A stretch of 64,000 bases of DNA. It comes from Salipiger sp. CCB-MM3. GTDB taxonomy: Bacteria; Pseudomonadota; Alphaproteobacteria; Rhodobacterales; Rhodobacteraceae. The translations under genes and the position numbers were made by a program. The notes beneath the pieces are model-generated. The model saw nothing but the letters and a program-made list of their open reading frames with translations. It did not search any database and was not told where the DNA came from. Each line of letters starts with the position of its first letter. Position 1 is the first letter of the stretch. Below, in pieces: positions 9,167-17,395 of this stretch. The stretch is from the NCBI RefSeq assembly GCF_001687105.1, contig NZ_CP014596.1, positions 1,177,001 to 1,241,000 on the forward strand, in the 5' to 3' direction.

Positions 9167-10215
9167 CACGGGGTCTCCTGAATGGGGGTCAGCGGCGCGG
9201 CAGAGGCGGCATAGCAGGCCTCGACCAGCGCCATGGTGCGCCAGCCGTCCGCGACAGGGGCGATCAGCGCCTCTTCTCCGGCGGCGGCGCGCTGCAGGTT
9301 GTGCATGCGGGCGGTGAAGCTTTCGGTGAACCACGAGCCGGTGAGCGGGATCGCTTGCCAGCCGCTGCCGTCGTTGATCTCCAGCACGTCGGGCTCGCCC
9401 TTGGGATAGTCGAGGTTCACGCCGAGCTTCATATAGGCCGCGCCCTTGGTGCCCGCGACGCGCAGCTCGCAGGCCTGATGCGGGCGCCCGAAGTCCCAGT
9501 CGTGGTTGACCGAGAGCAGGCAGCGCAACTCGGGGCCGTAGTCGAGGATCGCCGCAGTGCGCGTCTGCGCGACGGCGTGGCTCGGATGACCGAGCGTGCG
9601 GGCCGAGACGCCCTTGGGGTCGCCCACGAGGTGGCGGATGAGGTCGAGGTAGTGGATCGAATGCATGGCGATCTCGATCCGCGGCAGCCCCTCGAGAAAG
9701 GTCCAGAGGCCCCACGGCGTCGCCAGCACGCCATGCATCTCGATATCGACCACCTGACCCAGCTGGCCCTTGTCGATGGCGTCCTTCAACGCCACCGCCA
9801 TAGGGGCAAAGCGCAGCTGGAAGTTCATCGCCGCCAGCAGATCGCGCTCGCGGCAGATGCGCAGCACCTCTGTCGCGCCGTCCAACGTGCTGCCCATGGG
9901 CTTTTGGATCAGCACCGGCGCGCCTTTCGGCAGTTGGGCAAGGATCCCGGCATGGGCATCGGGCGGCGTGGCAAGGTCAAAGAGCGCATCCGGCACCGCC
10001 AGCGCCTCTTCGGCAGAAAGCGCCCGTGTGCCATGTTCAGCGGCCAGCGCCTCGGCCTTGGCATGATCGGGATCGGTGATCCCGGCCACCTCATAGCCGC
10101 CTGCGGCCCATGCGGGCAGATGCGCGTCGCGCACGATCGAGCCCGCGCCAAAGATGACGATCGGGCGGCGGGTGCCGGGCGCGGTCCAGTCTTGTTTCAG
10201 CGTGTCCATCTTCAC
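9166..10215 (-). CDS. Gfo/Idh/MocA family oxidoreductase
   Basis: The 349-residue NAD(P)-dependent dehydrogenase has an N-terminal Rossmann fold ('PIVIFGAGSIVRDAHLPAW', residues about 18-36) and the family's 'EKP'-type motif as 'VLIQKPMGS' (K is the catalytic/nicotinamide-site Lys; Q replaces the usual E). A C-terminal alpha/beta domain follows. Such enzymes oxidise or isomerise sugars and sugar acids, for example inositol or glucose derivatives. It starts 3 bases after the ABC ATPase stop and overlaps the MaoC gene, so it is part of the importer operon and probably takes the first catabolic step on the imported compound. Confidence 0.85.
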   Translation of the reverse strand: MKMDTLKQDWTAPGTRRPIVIFGAGSIVRDAHLPAWAAGGYEVAGITDPDHAKAEALAAEHGTRALSAEEALAVPDALFDLATPPDAHAGILAQLPKGAPVLIQKPMGSTLDGATEVLRICRERDLLAAMNFQLRFAPMAVALKDAIDKGQLGQVVDIEMHGVLATPWGLWTFLEGLPRIEIAMHSIHYLDLIRHLVGDPKGVSARTLGHPSHAVAQTRTAAILDYGPELRCLLSVNHDWDFGRPHQACELRVAGTKGAAYMKLGVNLDYPKGEPDVLEINDGSGWQAIPLTGSWFTESFTARMHNLQRAAAGEEALIAPVADGWRTMALVEACYAASAAPLTPIQETP

Positions 10216-10218
10216 TCC

Positions 10219-11310
10219 TCAGCCGCGCAGGGTCAGCCCGGTCTCGGCGTCGAATAGATGGGCGCGCGACAGGTCGAGATGGAAGCGCAGCATCTCGCCG
10301 CGCTTCACGCTGCGTGGGTTCAGCATCCGCGCCGTCCAGCTTTGGCCGCCCAGTTCGGTGAACAGCAGCGTCTCATTGCCCAGCGGCTCGGACAGCATCA
10401 CCGGCAGATCGCGGCTTTCCACCGCGTGGCCGCTTTCGCTGTGGATGCCATGCCCCTCGGGATAGACGTCGTCGGGGCGCAGCCCCAGCACCACACGCCG
10501 CCCCTCGGCGACGTTGAACGCGGGCGGCAGCGGCAGAGTGGTGCCATCGTCCATGCGCAGCGCGCCGCCGGTGACCACCGCTTCGGCCATGTTCATCGGC
10601 GGCGAGCCGATGAAGCTGGCGACAAAGCGCGAGGCGGGGCGGTTGAACACCTCGTCCGGGCTGCCAACCTGCTCGATCACACCGCCGCGCATGATGACGA
10701 TGCGGTCGGCGAGGGTCATCGCCTCGATCTGGTCGTGGGTGACATAGACCACGGTGGAGCCGAGCCGCGCGTGCAACTGCTTGATCTCGGTGCGCATCTG
10801 GCCGCGCAGCTTGGCGTCGAGGTTCGACAGCGGCTCGTCGAACAGGAACACGTCCGGGTCGCGCACGATGGCCCGGCCCATGGCGACGCGCTGGCGCTGG
10901 CCGCCCGAAAGCTGCGCCGGGCGGCGCTCCAGCAGCGGCTCGATGTCGAGGATGCGCGCGGCCTCGTTCACGGCGGTGTCTATGGTGGCGGCATCTCGCC
11001 CGGCGATCTTCAGCGAGAAGCCCATGTTCTCGGCCACCGTCATATGCGGGTAGAGCGCGTAGGACTGGAACACCATCGAGATGTTGCGATCCCGCGGCGG
11101 CAGGTCGTTGACCACCCGCTCGCCGATGCGCAACTCACCGCCCGAGATGTCCTCGAGCCCGGCGATCATCCGCAGCGTGGTGGATTTGCCGCAGCCCGAC
11201 GGGCCGACGAGCGCGACAAACTCGCCATCGGCGACGTCGAGGTCGATGCCCTTTACCGCGTGGAAGGCACCGTATTTCTTGTCGAGTGTGGATAGAGTGA
11301 GCGTGGCCAT
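10219..11310 (-). CDS. sugar-type ABC transporter ATP-binding protein (UgpC/MalK family)
   Basis: The 363-residue protein has Walker A GPSGCGKST at residues 36-44, signature LSGGQRQ at 134-140 and Walker B FLFDEP ending at 160. A C-terminal TOBE/OB regulatory extension ('GLRPDDVYPEG') marks the MalK/UgpC family that energises carbohydrate and glycerol-phosphate importers. It binds at the cytoplasmic face of the two permeases encoded just upstream. The gap to the previous gene is 3 bases. There is no sign of a MalT-interacting domain. Substrate identity rests with the binding protein. Confidence 0.92.
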   Translation of the reverse strand: MATLTLSTLDKKYGAFHAVKGIDLDVADGEFVALVGPSGCGKSTTLRMIAGLEDISGGELRIGERVVNDLPPRDRNISMVFQSYALYPHMTVAENMGFSLKIAGRDAATIDTAVNEAARILDIEPLLERRPAQLSGGQRQRVAMGRAIVRDPDVFLFDEPLSNLDAKLRGQMRTEIKQLHARLGSTVVYVTHDQIEAMTLADRIVIMRGGVIEQVGSPDEVFNRPASRFVASFIGSPPMNMAEAVVTGGALRMDDGTTLPLPPAFNVAEGRRVVLGLRPDDVYPEGHGIHSESGHAVESRDLPVMLSEPLGNETLLFTELGGQSWTARMLNPRSVKRGEMLRFHLDLSRAHLFDAETGLTLRG

Positions 11311-11313
11311 GTC

Positions 11314-12180
11314 TTATCCCTTGATCGCGCCCGAGGTCAGGCCCGAGACGAGGTGCTTTTGCACCGCATAGGTCAGAAGAAGCGCCGGAATGATCATCAC
11401 CACGGCGAGCGCGCACATGCCGCGCCAGTCGATGGTGAATTCGGCGGTGTAATCCAGCAGGCCCACGGGAAGGGTCTTGCTGTCGGTGGAGCGGGTGAGC
11501 TGGCTGGCCAGCGCAAACTCGTTCCACGAGGTGAGGAAGGCGAAGATGCCAGCGCTGGCGATGCCGGGGCGGGCGAGCGGGAACTCGACCTGCCAGAAGG
11601 CCTGCCAGCGGGTGCAGCCGTCGATCTGCGCCGCCTCGGCCAGATCGCGCGGGACCTGCCGGAAGAAGCCGTCGATCAGCCAGATGGTGAAGGGCACGTT
11701 GAGCGCCACATAGGCGATGATCATGCCTGCGTGCGTGTCGATCAGCCCGGTCTTGGCGTAGAGAAAGAACAGCGGCAGCGACAGCGCGATGCCGGGCACC
11801 GTGCGGGTCAGCATCAGGCCGAGAAACCACGCCGACTTGCCCTTGAAGCGGTAGCGCGCGAAGGCGTAGCCGCCGGACATGCCGATCGCCAGCGAGATCA
11901 CCGTCGAGGTGACGGCGATGATCACCGAGTTGCGGAAGTACTCGATCACCGGGATGCCGCCCTGACCGACGCCAGAAAACATGTCGACATAGGCATCGAA
12001 CGACAGCTCGCGCGGGATCCAGACCGGCGGCTTGGCCATGATCTCGACCGTCGGGCGCAGTGAGTTCAGCACAATCCACAGACCCGGCAGGCAGATGATC
12101 ATCATCGAGATGAACAGCGCGATGTTCAGAGCCCAGCCAGAGCTGCGTTTTTTCAGTCTTGCAGAAGTGTTCTCGTCCAT
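11314..12180 (-). CDS. carbohydrate ABC transporter permease (MalG-type)
   Basis: The frame is open upstream, but ATG 12180, which shares a base with the stop of the other permease, gives a 288-residue protein starting MDENTSARLKKRSSGW. Six membrane helices and the cytoplasmic EAA loop ('LAEAAQIDGCTRWQAFWQVEFPLARPGI') are visible. This loop contacts the ATPase. It is the second inner-membrane half of the importer, the MalG counterpart, with a single helix before the periplasmic loop. Confidence 0.9.
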   Translation of the reverse strand: MDENTSARLKKRSSGWALNIALFISMMIICLPGLWIVLNSLRPTVEIMAKPPVWIPRELSFDAYVDMFSGVGQGGIPVIEYFRNSVIIAVTSTVISLAIGMSGGYAFARYRFKGKSAWFLGLMLTRTVPGIALSLPLFFLYAKTGLIDTHAGMIIAYVALNVPFTIWLIDGFFRQVPRDLAEAAQIDGCTRWQAFWQVEFPLARPGIASAGIFAFLTSWNEFALASQLTRSTDSKTLPVGLLDYTAEFTIDWRGMCALAVVMIIPALLLTYAVQKHLVSGLTSGAIKG

Positions 12181-13076
12181 CACCAGTCCGCCGCGACTTG
12201 CGCCCGGGCCTTGCCGAGCTTGGAGAAGAAATAGGCCGTGAAGGCGACCGAGAGCAGGATCGCCACATAAGCCATGGCGTTGGCCATCCCCATGCGCGCG
12301 TCCGAATAGGCGGTGCGGGCGATCAGCGTCCACAGCACCTCGGTCCGGCCCGCCGGGCCGCCGTCGGTCATGATCTTGATGATGTCATAGGCCCGCGCCA
12401 CATCGAGGCTGCGGATGGTCATCGCGATGAAGGCGAATGGCATCAGGAAGGGCCATGTGACATAGCGGAAGGTTTGCCACGGCGTACAGCCGTCGACCCG
12501 TGCGGCCTCTTGCGGCTCGCGCGGCATGGCCATCAACCCGGCAAGAATGAAAATCGCGAAAACGGCGGTGGAGGACCAGATCTCGGCCACGGTGATGGCG
12601 ATGAAGGCCAGCTTGCCGTCGATCAGCCACGGGATCGCCTGATCGGTCAGCCCCAGCGATTGCAGCGCGTTGTTCACCAGACCGACGTTGTCGTTGAACA
12701 TGAACTTGAACTGAAAGCCGACGAGGATCGGCGAGAACATCATCGGGAACATCAGGATGGTGCGCAGCACGCGCTGGCCACGGGTCTGACGGTCCACCAG
12801 CAGCGCAAGGCCGAGGCCGATCAGCATCTCGAGGTTCAGCGCCACGGTCAGCAGCAGCACGGTGCGCCCGAAGGCGATCCAGAAATCCATGTCGCCAAAG
12901 ATGCGCTGGTAGTTCCGAAAGCCGATAAAGCTGTAGACGGACTCGGGTCTGGTCAGGCGGAAAGGGGTAAAGCTCGACCACAGCGACAGCGCCAGCGGCA
13001 GCACGACCACCGCGGCCAGTACGATCACCGCCGGCAGCAGCAGCACAATATGAGGGGGGAGGCGCGAGGCCTTCAT
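12180..13076 (-). CDS. carbohydrate ABC transporter permease (MalF/UgpA-type)
   Basis: The 298-residue inner-membrane protein has six predicted helices, a short cytoplasmic N-terminus (MKASRLPPH) and the EAA loop 'MAMPREPQEAARVDGCTPWQTFRYVTWPFLMP'. It pairs with the MalG-type permease whose start overlaps its stop. The gap to the upstream binding-protein gene is 67 bases and contains a strong hairpin, a common arrangement that keeps binding-protein mRNA in excess over the permeases. Confidence 0.9.
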   Translation of the reverse strand: MKASRLPPHIVLLLPAVIVLAAVVVLPLALSLWSSFTPFRLTRPESVYSFIGFRNYQRIFGDMDFWIAFGRTVLLLTVALNLEMLIGLGLALLVDRQTRGQRVLRTILMFPMMFSPILVGFQFKFMFNDNVGLVNNALQSLGLTDQAIPWLIDGKLAFIAITVAEIWSSTAVFAIFILAGLMAMPREPQEAARVDGCTPWQTFRYVTWPFLMPFAFIAMTIRSLDVARAYDIIKIMTDGGPAGRTEVLWTLIARTAYSDARMGMANAMAYVAILLSVAFTAYFFSKLGKARAQVAADW

Positions 13077-13098
13077 CGTTGTCTCCTGTCAGGGGAAG

Positions 13099-13120
13099 CG
13101 GGCCGCGCGGACGCGGCCCG
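13099..13120 (-). other. stem-loop between binding-protein and permease genes
   Basis: CGGGCCGCG (13099-13107) pairs perfectly with CGCGGCCCG (13112-13120) around a 4-base loop. There is no T tract, so it is more likely an mRNA-stabilising or attenuating hairpin than a full terminator, as known for malE-malF. Confidence 0.6.
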
Positions 13121-13143
13121 TGGCAGGGATTACGCCGGGCGGC

Positions 13144-14451
13144 TCAAAGCTCGCCCGCGTCTTCGAGCACGTAGGTCGCCTCTTCGGCGGCCGTGTCGAG
13201 CGCGTCTTGCGCGCTCTTGTCGCCAAGGATCGCGGCCTGCAGCTCGGGGTAGAGCACGTTGGTGATCTCGATCCAGCTGGGCGTTTTCGGCACCGCAAAA
13301 GCGGTCTCGGCACCGGTCTGGAAGGCCTGCAGCACTTCAGTGCGATAGGCGTCGCCTTCGGCTTCGGCGATCACATGCTCCCAGACCGACGTGCGCGAGG
13401 GCAGGGGCCCAGCGGCGCTTTCCAGCTTCTGGCTGTCTTCGTTGGTCAGGAACCAGACCAGCGACGCGGCGGCCTCGGGGCTCTCGCAGTCTTGCGTCAC
13501 CGAGAAGCCGTGGAAGCCCGACCATCCCGAGCGAATGCCCGCCGAGCCCTTGGGCGGCGGTGCGACGCCAACGTTGCCCGCCACTTTCGAGGCTTCGGGA
13601 TCGTTGAAGAACCCGGCCCAGCCCGGCCAATCGAGGTTCAGCGCGACGGTGCCCGAGGCAAAGCCCTGACCCAGATCGTCCCACAGGTAGTTCGGCACGC
13701 CCGCAGGCACGGCCTTGGCTGCATAGAGGTCGATGAACCAGTTCAGCGCTTCGACGCCCGCCTCAGAGTTGAACGCAGGCGCGCCATCGGCGTCGAGGAA
13801 TTCGCCGCCATTGGCCACGAGGATCTCGTAGAAGCGCCCGGCGATGGCCTCTTCCTTGCCCGCATATTGAGTGCCGTAGAAATTCGGCGCGTCAGCAAAG
13901 AATTTCGCCTGATCGGCGACCTGCTCCCAGGTCTCCGGCACCGCGAGCGGATAGCCGTATTCCGCCTCGAAGGCCTCGGCCTTGGCGGTGTCTTCGTAAA
14001 GGCTCTTTTGGTAATAAAGCGCCGAGACGTCGAACTGCGCGCGCGGCAGCATCACCAGCTTGCCGTCCAGCGTGGCGGCCTCGATGTTGCCCGCCACGAA
14101 ATCGGCCAGCGCTTCGTCGGGCAGATACTCGCGCAGGTCGACATAGATGCCGGGGTATTGCGGGGCAAAGGACGAATGGTTCGAGCCGACGCACCAGCCC
14201 AGCTGGCCGGTGGCGATGTCGGATTTGATCTCCCGATCAAGCTCGAAGTGGTTCTTCTTCGAGATCACCTCGACCTTGGCGCCCGTTGCCTGCTCCCATT
14301 CGGCGATGCGCGCATAAAGCGGCTCATACTGCTGGCCGCCGATCAGCTTGGCCTCGATGGTGACGCCCTCAAAACTGCCGGGCAGATCCTGCGCGGCGGC
14401 CGCGCTGGCAAGCGCCAGCACCGCCGCGGAGGCGGTGGTCAGATATTTCAT
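13144..14451 (-). CDS. extracellular solute-binding protein, family 1 (sugar-type)
   Basis: ATG 14451 is preceded by GGGAGGAGA on the reverse strand and opens a Sec signal peptide (MKYLTTASAAVLALASAAAA, cut before QDLPG). Starts farther upstream would bury this signal. The 435-residue protein has the two-lobed family 1 binding-protein pattern ('ATGAKVEVISKKNHFELDREIKSDIATGQ', 'YYQKSLYEDT', 'WFLTNEDSQKLESAAG'). It catches the substrate in the periplasm and delivers it to the permeases next door. It is the first gene of the reverse-strand operon, divergent from the IclR regulator gene. Confidence 0.9.
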   Translation of the reverse strand: MKYLTTASAAVLALASAAAAQDLPGSFEGVTIEAKLIGGQQYEPLYARIAEWEQATGAKVEVISKKNHFELDREIKSDIATGQLGWCVGSNHSSFAPQYPGIYVDLREYLPDEALADFVAGNIEAATLDGKLVMLPRAQFDVSALYYQKSLYEDTAKAEAFEAEYGYPLAVPETWEQVADQAKFFADAPNFYGTQYAGKEEAIAGRFYEILVANGGEFLDADGAPAFNSEAGVEALNWFIDLYAAKAVPAGVPNYLWDDLGQGFASGTVALNLDWPGWAGFFNDPEASKVAGNVGVAPPPKGSAGIRSGWSGFHGFSVTQDCESPEAAASLVWFLTNEDSQKLESAAGPLPSRTSVWEHVIAEAEGDAYRTEVLQAFQTGAETAFAVPKTPSWIEITNVLYPELQAAILGDKSAQDALDTAAEEATYVLEDAGEL

Positions 14452-14573
14452 GGTTCTCCTCCCTGAAAATCCGCGAGACAAAATTTGCTCACTTATGGAT
14501 AATCTATTTATATGCAAATACCGACCGTGCCCGCCTGTCAAGGTTTTCCGCTGGATGTGCAGAGGGTATTCTT

Positions 14574-14583
14574 ATATGAATGA
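14574..14583. promoter_or_regulatory. candidate IclR operator between the ABC operon and the iclR-type gene
   Basis: ATATGAATGA occurs here and again at 18620-18629, upstream of the CaiB gene. Here it sits inside an imperfect palindrome, ATTCTTATATGAAT (14567-14580). The intergenic region (14452-14603) is AT-rich compared with its surroundings and also holds ATTTGC/GCAAAT arms. Autoregulation by the divergent IclR protein is inferred, not shown. Confidence 0.4.
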
Positions 14584-14603
14584 CGAAATTCACAGAGAGC
14601 AGA

Positions 14604-15401
14604 ATGACCGACACCGCTGACCGTTACCGCGCGCCGGCCCTCGACAAGGGGCTCGATATTCTCGAGTTGCTGGCGGGGATCGAAGGCGGGCTCACCCAGT
14701 CCGAGATCGCCAAGGCGCTCGGACGGTCCCCCAATGAATTCTACCGCATGCTCGAACGCCTCGCGCGGCGCGGCTATGTCGCGCGGGTCGAGGGGGACCG
14801 CTATGCGCTGACGCTGAAGATGTTCGGCATGGCGCAGTTTCATGCCCCGACGCGTCGGCTGGCCTCGCTGGCCACGCCGCTGCTGCGCGATCTGTCCGAG
14901 CGTACCCGGCAGGCGAACCAACTGGTTGTCTTCGACCGGGGCAATGCCGTGGTCATCGCCCAGCAGGAGGCGCCGGGCTACTGGGGCATCTCGATCCGCG
15001 TCGGCAGCCACATCAACCTGTTCGACACCGGCTCGGGCAACGTGCTGCTGGCCTTCGCCAGTCCCGAGCGGCGGCAGATGATGGTGGCCGAAAACCGTGA
15101 CACCGGCGCCCCGGCGCGCGACATCCCGCCCGAGCTCGAGTCGCGCTTCGAGATGGTGCGCGCGCGCGGCTATGAGGTGAAACCCTCGGCGCAGACCGTC
15201 GGGGTGACCAACCTGTCCGCGCCCGTGCTTGCGCCGGGCGGCGAGGCGATTGCTGCCGTGACCATCCCCTATCTGCCGCTGGTGGATAGCGAAGGCGCGC
15301 CCAGCCCGGAAGAGGCGACCGAGGCGTTGCTGGAAACCACCGCCGCGCTTTCGCGCTTCGCTGGCAATGGGGCTGAGGGGGAGACATTCGCATCTGAATG
15401 A
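14604..15401 (+). CDS. IclR family transcriptional regulator
   Basis: ATG 14604 follows GAGAGC and gives 265 residues (an in-frame ATG at 14580 would add 8). Residues about 10-75 form the winged helix-turn-helix ('APALDKGLDILELLAGIEGGLTQSEIAKALGRSPNEFYRMLERLARRGYV'). The rest is the IclR effector domain ('GYWGISIRVGSHINLFDTGSGNVLLAF', 'KPSAQTVGVTNLSAPVL'). IclR proteins bind small acids or aromatics and repress or activate adjacent catabolic genes. It is divergent from the ABC importer operon and directly upstream of the amidohydrolase, so it probably controls both. Confidence 0.9.
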   Translation: MTDTADRYRAPALDKGLDILELLAGIEGGLTQSEIAKALGRSPNEFYRMLERLARRGYVARVEGDRYALTLKMFGMAQFHAPTRRLASLATPLLRDLSERTRQANQLVVFDRGNAVVIAQQEAPGYWGISIRVGSHINLFDTGSGNVLLAFASPERRQMMVAENRDTGAPARDIPPELESRFEMVRARGYEVKPSAQTVGVTNLSAPVLAPGGEAIAAVTIPYLPLVDSEGAPSPEEATEALLETTAALSRFAGNGAEGETFASE

Positions 15402-15427
15402 TTCATTCTTGAGTGAATGCATCACTC
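15396..15427. promoter_or_regulatory. double palindrome upstream of the amidohydrolase gene
   Basis: GAATGA-T-TCATTC (15396-15408) is a perfect inverted repeat around one base, and GAGTGA-ATGCA-TCACTC (15411-15427) is a second with a 5-base centre. They overlap the iclR-type stop codon and end just before the ribosome-binding site of the next gene. They look like operators. Binding by the IclR protein is inference. Confidence 0.5.
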
Positions 15428-15439
15428 AGGGAGGACTTC

Positions 15440-16285
15440 ATGTCGGACGATGCGATCCTGGACAGCCATCTGCATCTCGTGAACCGAGCGCGGCTGGAGT
15501 ACCCGTGGTTGTCGGGCGCTCCGCCGCTCGACCGAGACTGGCCGCTCGAGACCTATGCGCAGGAGGCGCGGCGCCTCGGCATCACCGGCGCGCTGCACAT
15601 GGAGGTGGATGTCGCCGACGCGCAGATCGAGGCCGAGACGCAGTGGCTCGAGGAGGTGGCGCAGGAGGGGGTCTTTCCGCTCAAGGGGGTGATCGCCGCC
15701 TGCCGCCCCGAGGCAGAGGATTTTCCGGAGTTCCTCGACCGCGCGGCGTCCCGGTCGCTGGTGGTGGGGTTCCGCCGTCCGCTGCATGTGGTGCCTGACG
15801 CGCTGTCGCAGACCGAGACCTTCCGCGCGAACCTGCGCCTGCTGGCAGACAAGGACCTTCCGTTCGATCTCTGCGTCTTGGCACGTCAGTTGCCGCTCGC
15901 CATCGACCTGGTGGACGCCGCGCCGAATGTGCGCTTCGTGCTCGACCATTGCGGCGTTCCGGATATCGCCGGGGGTGGCTGGGAGCCATGGGCGGAGGCG
16001 CTCGCCGATCTCGCGCGGCGTCCGAACGTCAGCGCCAAGATCTCGGGCGTGATCGCCTATGGCGGCGAGGACTGGACGCTGGACGAGTTGCGCCGCTGGG
16101 TCGACCACACCGCCCAGAGCTTTGGGCCGGAGCGCATCTGCTGGGGCGGGGACTGGCCGGTCTGCACCTTGGGCGGCGGGCTCTCCACTTGGGTGGCGGC
16201 CACTAGGGCGATCGTCTCCGGGTGGAGCGGGGATGAACGCGCCGCGCTCTACAAGGGCAACGCGGCGCGCATCTGGAAGCTCTGA
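15440..16285 (+). CDS. amidohydrolase family 2 protein (lactonase-like TIM barrel)
   Basis: ATG 15440 follows AGGGAGGA with good spacing and gives 281 residues. The metal-binding HxH is H10-x-H12 in 'DSHLHLV'. Later barrel motifs are 'VLDHCGVPDI' and 'WGGDWPVC'. These fit the amidohydrolase_2 group that includes L-fucono- and L-rhamnono-lactonases and 2-pyrone-4,6-dicarboxylate lactonase. A lactonase acting after the Gfo/Idh dehydrogenase of the importer operon would make chemical sense, but this is inferred. It is convergent with the next gene, with only 6 bases between stops. Confidence 0.82.
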   Translation: MSDDAILDSHLHLVNRARLEYPWLSGAPPLDRDWPLETYAQEARRLGITGALHMEVDVADAQIEAETQWLEEVAQEGVFPLKGVIAACRPEAEDFPEFLDRAASRSLVVGFRRPLHVVPDALSQTETFRANLRLLADKDLPFDLCVLARQLPLAIDLVDAAPNVRFVLDHCGVPDIAGGGWEPWAEALADLARRPNVSAKISGVIAYGGEDWTLDELRRWVDHTAQSFGPERICWGGDWPVCTLGGGLSTWVAATRAIVSGWSGDERAALYKGNAARIWKL

Positions 16286-16291
16286 ACGGGC

Positions 16292-17395
16292 TCAGAAGGT
16301 CTCGGCGAAAAGCTGGTCGAGGTCGTCCATGGCGGCCTCGAATGCCCCGTCCTTCAGCGCCGCGTTGAGGCGCTCGGAGGCCGCCTGCTGGAACGGCATG
16401 TAGCCGTCGTGGCGGGGCCGCATCCACGCCGCATCCAGCGTTGCCAGCGTGCCCGAGTAGAAACTGCCCGCGCCCGCATCAACCTCGGCCGAAGTCCATG
16501 CGTCGCGGTGCCCGGCTTGACCGCCCGCGCTGGCCCAAAGCCCCGCCTGCGCCTCGGGTCCCGCGGCATGGCGTGCGAAAGCAATGGCCGCCTCGGGGTG
16601 CTGGCCAAAGGCTGAGACGGCCAGCCCGGTGCCGCCGAGCGCGCTGCCCTTGGGTCCGGCGCCGGGCGCGGCCTCGGGGATGTCGTGGAAAGTTACACGG
16701 TGCGGCTTGGCGCCCGGCAGCGCGTAGCTGATGTAGCCGTAGATCAGCGGCGCGCAGGCGATGCGGTCGCTTTGCGCCATATGCGCCAGCACTTCGATCG
16801 GGTCCATCTCATAGCAGGCCGGATCCACCCGCTGCGCCAGATCCCGCAGCAGCGCCAGCGCGTCCCGCCCTCCGGCGCGATCCACGAAAGGCGCGTCCCG
16901 CGTGACGCGGCACGGATGCCCGAGGTTGGCGCAGAGCGTATAGAAACTCATCAGCACATGCGGCGGGCGCAGCGGGATCATCACGCGGCCCTCGGCGGCG
17001 AGCCGCATCACCGCGTCCCAATCCGCCACCGGCGCGCAAAGATCGGGCCGCACCGCCTGCACCTGCGCAGCGGCATCCACCGGCCACGCCCATTGCTGCC
17101 CGTCCCATGTGTAGCTCTCGAACGAATGGCCCAGCGAGCCCGCGGCAATTTCGGGGGCCTCCGGCAGCGGCACGAGGCAGCCTTCCTGAGTGATCTGCCC
17201 GACATGCGGATGGTCAATGATGATCAGGTCATAGGCCTTGGCCAGATCCAGCACCGGGTAACTCTCGAAATCCTGCAACGAGCGGCGGTCCCACGTGATG
17301 CGCACGCCCCGCGCGGCTTCCCACTCCTGTGACAGCGCGGCAAGCGGGTCATAGCCGCGCGGGTGATCCCAGGTCATGCCCTTGAGGGTGATCAT
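16292..17395 (-). CDS. solute-binding-protein-like protein lacking a signal peptide
   Basis: The start is fixed by a 4-base ATGA overlap with the CoA-transferase stop, giving 367 residues. The fold signature is family 1 extracellular solute-binding ('YDPLAALSQEWEAARGVRITWDRRS', 'LAKAYDLIIIDHPHVGQITQEGCLVPL', 'GSALGGTGLAVSAFGQHPEAAIAFARHA'). The N-terminus (MITLKGMTWDHPRGYDPL) is plainly not a Sec or Tat signal, and no alternative in-frame start provides one. It is therefore predicted to stay in the cytoplasm, where it might bind a ligand or CoA ester for its neighbour. It is translationally coupled to the CaiB gene. Confidence 0.75.
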   Translation of the reverse strand: MITLKGMTWDHPRGYDPLAALSQEWEAARGVRITWDRRSLQDFESYPVLDLAKAYDLIIIDHPHVGQITQEGCLVPLPEAPEIAAGSLGHSFESYTWDGQQWAWPVDAAAQVQAVRPDLCAPVADWDAVMRLAAEGRVMIPLRPPHVLMSFYTLCANLGHPCRVTRDAPFVDRAGGRDALALLRDLAQRVDPACYEMDPIEVLAHMAQSDRIACAPLIYGYISYALPGAKPHRVTFHDIPEAAPGAGPKGSALGGTGLAVSAFGQHPEAAIAFARHAAGPEAQAGLWASAGGQAGHRDAWTSAEVDAGAGSFYSGTLATLDAAWMRPRHDGYMPFQQAASERLNAALKDGAFEAAMDDLDQLFAETF